From positions 1 to 64,000 of the forward strand of contig MDYQ01000032.1 of assembly GCA_003024175.1 (NCBI GenBank): a stretch of 64,000 nucleotides of DNA. The letters are read 5' to 3'. This document shows positions 60,979 through 64,000 of this stretch, in pieces; the first letter of the stretch is position 1; each line of letters starts with the position of its first letter. The notes beneath the pieces were generated by a model. That model was given only the letters and a program-made list of their open reading frames with translations. It did no database searches and was not told the origin of the DNA. The position numbers were made by a program, and so were the translations under genes. The stretch is from Planoprotostelium fungivorum (Eukaryota > Evosea > Variosea > Cavosteliida > Cavosteliaceae).

Positions 60979-63900
60979 ATGGCCGCCTCGGGCTCTTTCT
61001 ATGCCGTATCACCATCTGAGAGTGATTCTGATGGTTCAGAATTGGATTATCCATTTGAGGAAAACCATTCAGAGTTGATGCCTATCGACATCGCCACGTT
61101 GGCAGAGAAAGATGCAGATGCGAATCAGGCACACGACAATCAAATCATCAGCAGACCTATTGGTGAGTTGACTATCTTATTCAGAGCTTATGAGGTGTTG
61201 GCGCTTATCCAATCTGCATCTCTGTATGTATGTCATCCATTCTAAACGTCGTAGCAGATGGAGGAAAGAGTTCAACATCTGGAGAAATATCAGAAGAAGA
61301 TACTCAAGTGAGTTATACCTCAACATCACACATCATCTCAGACGCAATCAGGAGGAGAAGAATCCAATGGAGACGATAGAAGATATTCTCAGATGCCTCA
61401 TCTGTTTAGACAGAGTCAAGAACGCACAAATGTGTCCCTCCTGCTCCAAGATCTGCTGCGACCGTTGCATCAGGGTATATACCATCTCTCTAACATGGCT
61501 GACCCTCTCAGAAATGGATCACTCAGCAGAAACCTCAGTGTCCTCACTGTCGAAACACTCTCTTCGAAGAGCAGCTCATCCCATGCCGTTTCTTTGAAAA
61601 TGTCTCTCTCGTAAGTGGATATGATGAGACGTGGACACTCATCTCTTACAGCAATTGGACAGACTCTCAAAGAAGAGCGTGAAGGAGAAGAGATACGTGT
61701 CGAAAGAGGACGAATGTCATCTGCATGGTGCTCCCATGTCTTATTACTGCCAGGAAGACAGAGCTGCCATCTGTTCAGACTGTGCGATATTCGACAAGGT
61801 TCATCACGGACACACGTTCAAGCAGTTGAAAGAGGTAAAAGATGGCACGTTGTAGATGGAATATTTACGGAAATTTCAGGTGTATCAGAGCCACGTTCAA
61901 CGGGTGAAGGGAGAAGCGAAATCGGCGAAAAAGAGATTGAAAGAATTGAATGCTGTTTTAGAGGCAGTCTGCACCAACTTGAACAGCATCGACCGAGCTA
62001 AAAACGAGGTGATTTCTCTTCCTATTCACTCTGTCTATACACATTCACATACTCAAAAACGATTCTGAAAACAATAAAATAGAATAAAATCAAGATCGTT
62101 TTCGGCTGACCTGCGATAGCGCCTGTCCGAATTGAACAGCTTCACGGCACAGATGATCACCAAATTAGAATCTCAATTGGAGGGAAAGACTGGATCACTC
62201 AAGCTCCACAAGGAACAATTGGAAGCCGACGTGGACTCCATAGAGGAAGTCCTCACTCTGGTGAGTGATGACGTCACATCACGTCATGATGACGTATGAC
62301 AGGTGAAAACGAGGTTGAATCATCCGAGGAAGAGAGAATTCATCGAACGATCAGAGGAATTGATCAATGTCATTCACGAGGTAAGTAAAAGTATTTCTAT
62401 CGATATGTAATATGTCGGTATAATCATTTACGTGTCCTCGAGCTTTTATTTATACATCATCAGACCTGTTCTAAATTATCCGCCCCCAAATCAGCCTATG
62501 CTGTTCCCGCGCAATTCGACATGGACAACATCGTTCCTCCTTACGAATCCAAAGTCTTCAAGTTGAAGAACTACACAAAGTTAACCGACGAGGTGACCTC
62601 AAATGCACTCTAAATGACACGAGAGATGACGTAAGCAAGGTGGTGTACAGTGATACCTTGATCAGTAATGGAATGACGTGGCGTCTCAAAATCTATCCCA
62701 ACGGTAACGGATTAGCGAGGGGGAGTTACGTGTCTGTCTTCATGGAGCAGCTGAAGGGTTTGAGAGAGCCAGCCAAGTACGATTATAAGGTGAATCGCTG
62801 AGTCGAATTGGGAGTCTTAATTCCGTCGACAGGTAGAAATGATCAACCACCGCAAACCCGATCAGAATGTGGTCAGGGAGTTTTCATCGGAATTTCAAGA
62901 GGGGGAGTGCTGGGGGTACAATCGCTTCTATCAGATCGAGCAGATCCGGCAGGAGGGTGAGTCGTGAAAATTGAACGAAATCTCACCACCTCCAGGATTC
63001 ATCTCGGACGACAGTGACCAATGCGTAACGCTACGCTTTCACGTCAGACCACCTAATGTCTTTCAACTATGTAGAGATCAGCAGAGGCACATATTGAACA
63101 TGGAAGCAGAGAGGTAAGTCATCACCGCATGTCATCACACGTCATCACACGTCATCACATTGACACTCTTGACAGGGTACAATCGAACCAGAGAGAAGAA
63201 GAGTTGAAATCACAGGTGGAAGAACTGAATCGAATGTTGGCCATCAGCAATGCTCCCGTGTCCGACGTAAACACGGACAATGTCCCAACGGATCCCAACC
63301 TTACAAGACGTACCAGCCGTGCGTCCATGATTAGGGTGAGTCTTCCGAGAGATTTCATCTTACGTATCAATACTAAATCGTGAAGGACGACACACGAAGA
63401 CAGATGGCATTGTCCGATCCGAATATTTCGCGAAATCTCCAGCAGTTTCCGACACGTTCTGACGCCAACGGTGAGTTCGTTGTAGATGGAAGTTTCTGAG
63501 AAGATTCAGTCTACAACTTTGGGTCACCCACGGTTGCCATGCTTTACGGGGGAAATTTCATCCCTGTCTCAAACAACCCTACTTTTCAGAATTTCGGCTC
63601 TTTCTCTGACCCATCCAACCTTTTTTCCAATCTGAACATTAACTACCACAATCTCATGGGTCACTCCACCGTAGATGCTCCATCCCATTTTCCCAACATC
63701 GCTCCAGTACCCACCAAGCTACCCGGTGATCATCTACACCGTTGTAGACGAATCTCACGACAACAGGAGCGGACATTGCGAACAACTCGACGCCTTATGC
63801 ATCTCCCGCCGAGCATCCGTTCGTTCCACAGAACACCTCACCTGGTGACGTATGGTGACGTCATCATTCGTTGACGGGTCTCCAGGTCTCGAGATCTTAC

Positions 63901-64000
63901 AGTCCATCGGTGCCGTCCCCGACAGCCCTTCTCTCCTGGGTGAGTCTTCACGTCCATTCACGTCGAATCGCGGTAAGCTTACCGTGACCCAGCTGAGCCA
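60979..64000 (+). CDS. TRIM37: TRIM37-like RING/B-box/coiled-coil/MATH ubiquitin ligase (3' end outside window)
   Basis: After an acidic N-terminus (SPSESDSDGSELDYPFEE) comes a C3HC4 RING finger (EDILRCLICLDRVKNAQMC, CPSCSKICCDRCIRKW, QKPQCPHCR). It is followed by a B-box 2 (CHLHGAPMSYYCQEDRAA, CSDC, HHGH), a coiled coil (QSHVQRVKGEAKSAKKRLKE) and a MATH/TRAF domain at 62480-63110 (WRLKIYPNGNGLARGSYVSV, FSSEFQEGECWGYNRF, LRFHVRPPNVFQLCRDQQ). RING-B-box-MATH is the TRIM37 order. TRIM37 ligates ubiquitin to histone H2A and peroxisomal and centriolar proteins in animals. The C-terminal part is Ser/Thr/Asn/Pro-rich and runs off the right edge. Several introns are of the TGACGTCA type; another carries CATCTACACCGTTGTAGA near 63731. 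Confidence 0.9.

Overview
The window is nuclear DNA of a unicellular eukaryote with a compact, intron-rich genome. Almost every protein gene is cut by many very short introns of about 35-60 nt with GT..AG ends, genes lie tens to a few hundred bases apart, and both strands are used about equally. The gene set (PARG, class III CHD remodeller, TRIM37, DCAF7, SLD5, GPI-type surface proteins, a glucan-active enzyme with an X8 domain) is neither plant nor animal. My best guess is an amoebozoan, perhaps a protosteloid amoeba; this is inference from style and content, not proof. I see no rRNA, no CRISPR and no recognisable viral, reverse-transcriptase or capsid-bearing element.

Layout. Bases 1-8116 hold an inverted segmental duplication. 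Two tail-to-tail copies of an Ala/Lys/Glu-rich, LEA-like repeat gene (left copy cut by the window edge) are separated by a spacer with an intronless bacterial-type SDR gene and a tRNA-Arg(UCU). The outer 1.57 kb of the arms is identical and the inner part is diverged. From 8.6 to 17.6 kb lie a small FHA-domain protein, DCAF7 and PLAA/Doa1 (divergent, 115 bp apart), a Ras GTPase and MTHFR. From 17.7 to 27 kb come a short dispersed-repeat copy, a membrane-anchored coiled-coil protein, a large unrecognised helical protein, a tandem pair of secreted CAP/SCP proteins and a TMEM14 protein. From 27 to 39.5 kb are glutamate decarboxylase, an unrecognised protein, a decayed-looking open frame, a secreted GMC oxidoreductase, PARG, a GH72-like glucan enzyme and the replication factor SLD5. 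From 39.9 to 46.1 kb is a CHD6-9-type remodeller. From 47 to 56 kb are a tiny secreted Cys-rich peptide precursor, a SIRT4-type sirtuin, two tandem glutathionyl-hydroquinone-reductase-like GSTs, a seven-helix membrane protein and a MscS channel with EF-hand. From 56 to 64 kb are three poorly known proteins and a TRIM37-like RING/B-box/MATH ligase running off the window.

Themes. Several genes act in nuclear and genome maintenance (PARG, SLD5, CHD, FHA protein), in ubiquitin pathways (DCAF7, PLAA, TRIM37), and at the cell surface or in secretion (CAP pair, GMC, GH72-like, peptide precursor). No operon-like functional cluster is evident. The most unusual signal is in the introns: many carry short perfect palindromes from three families (TCTACAACGTTGTAGA and its half-sites, TGACGTCA, and GAAATTTC). 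The half-site CGTTGTAG often supplies the 3' splice AG itself. Exon boundaries were called by eye from splice consensus, frame and protein family fit, so small internal boundary errors are possible.
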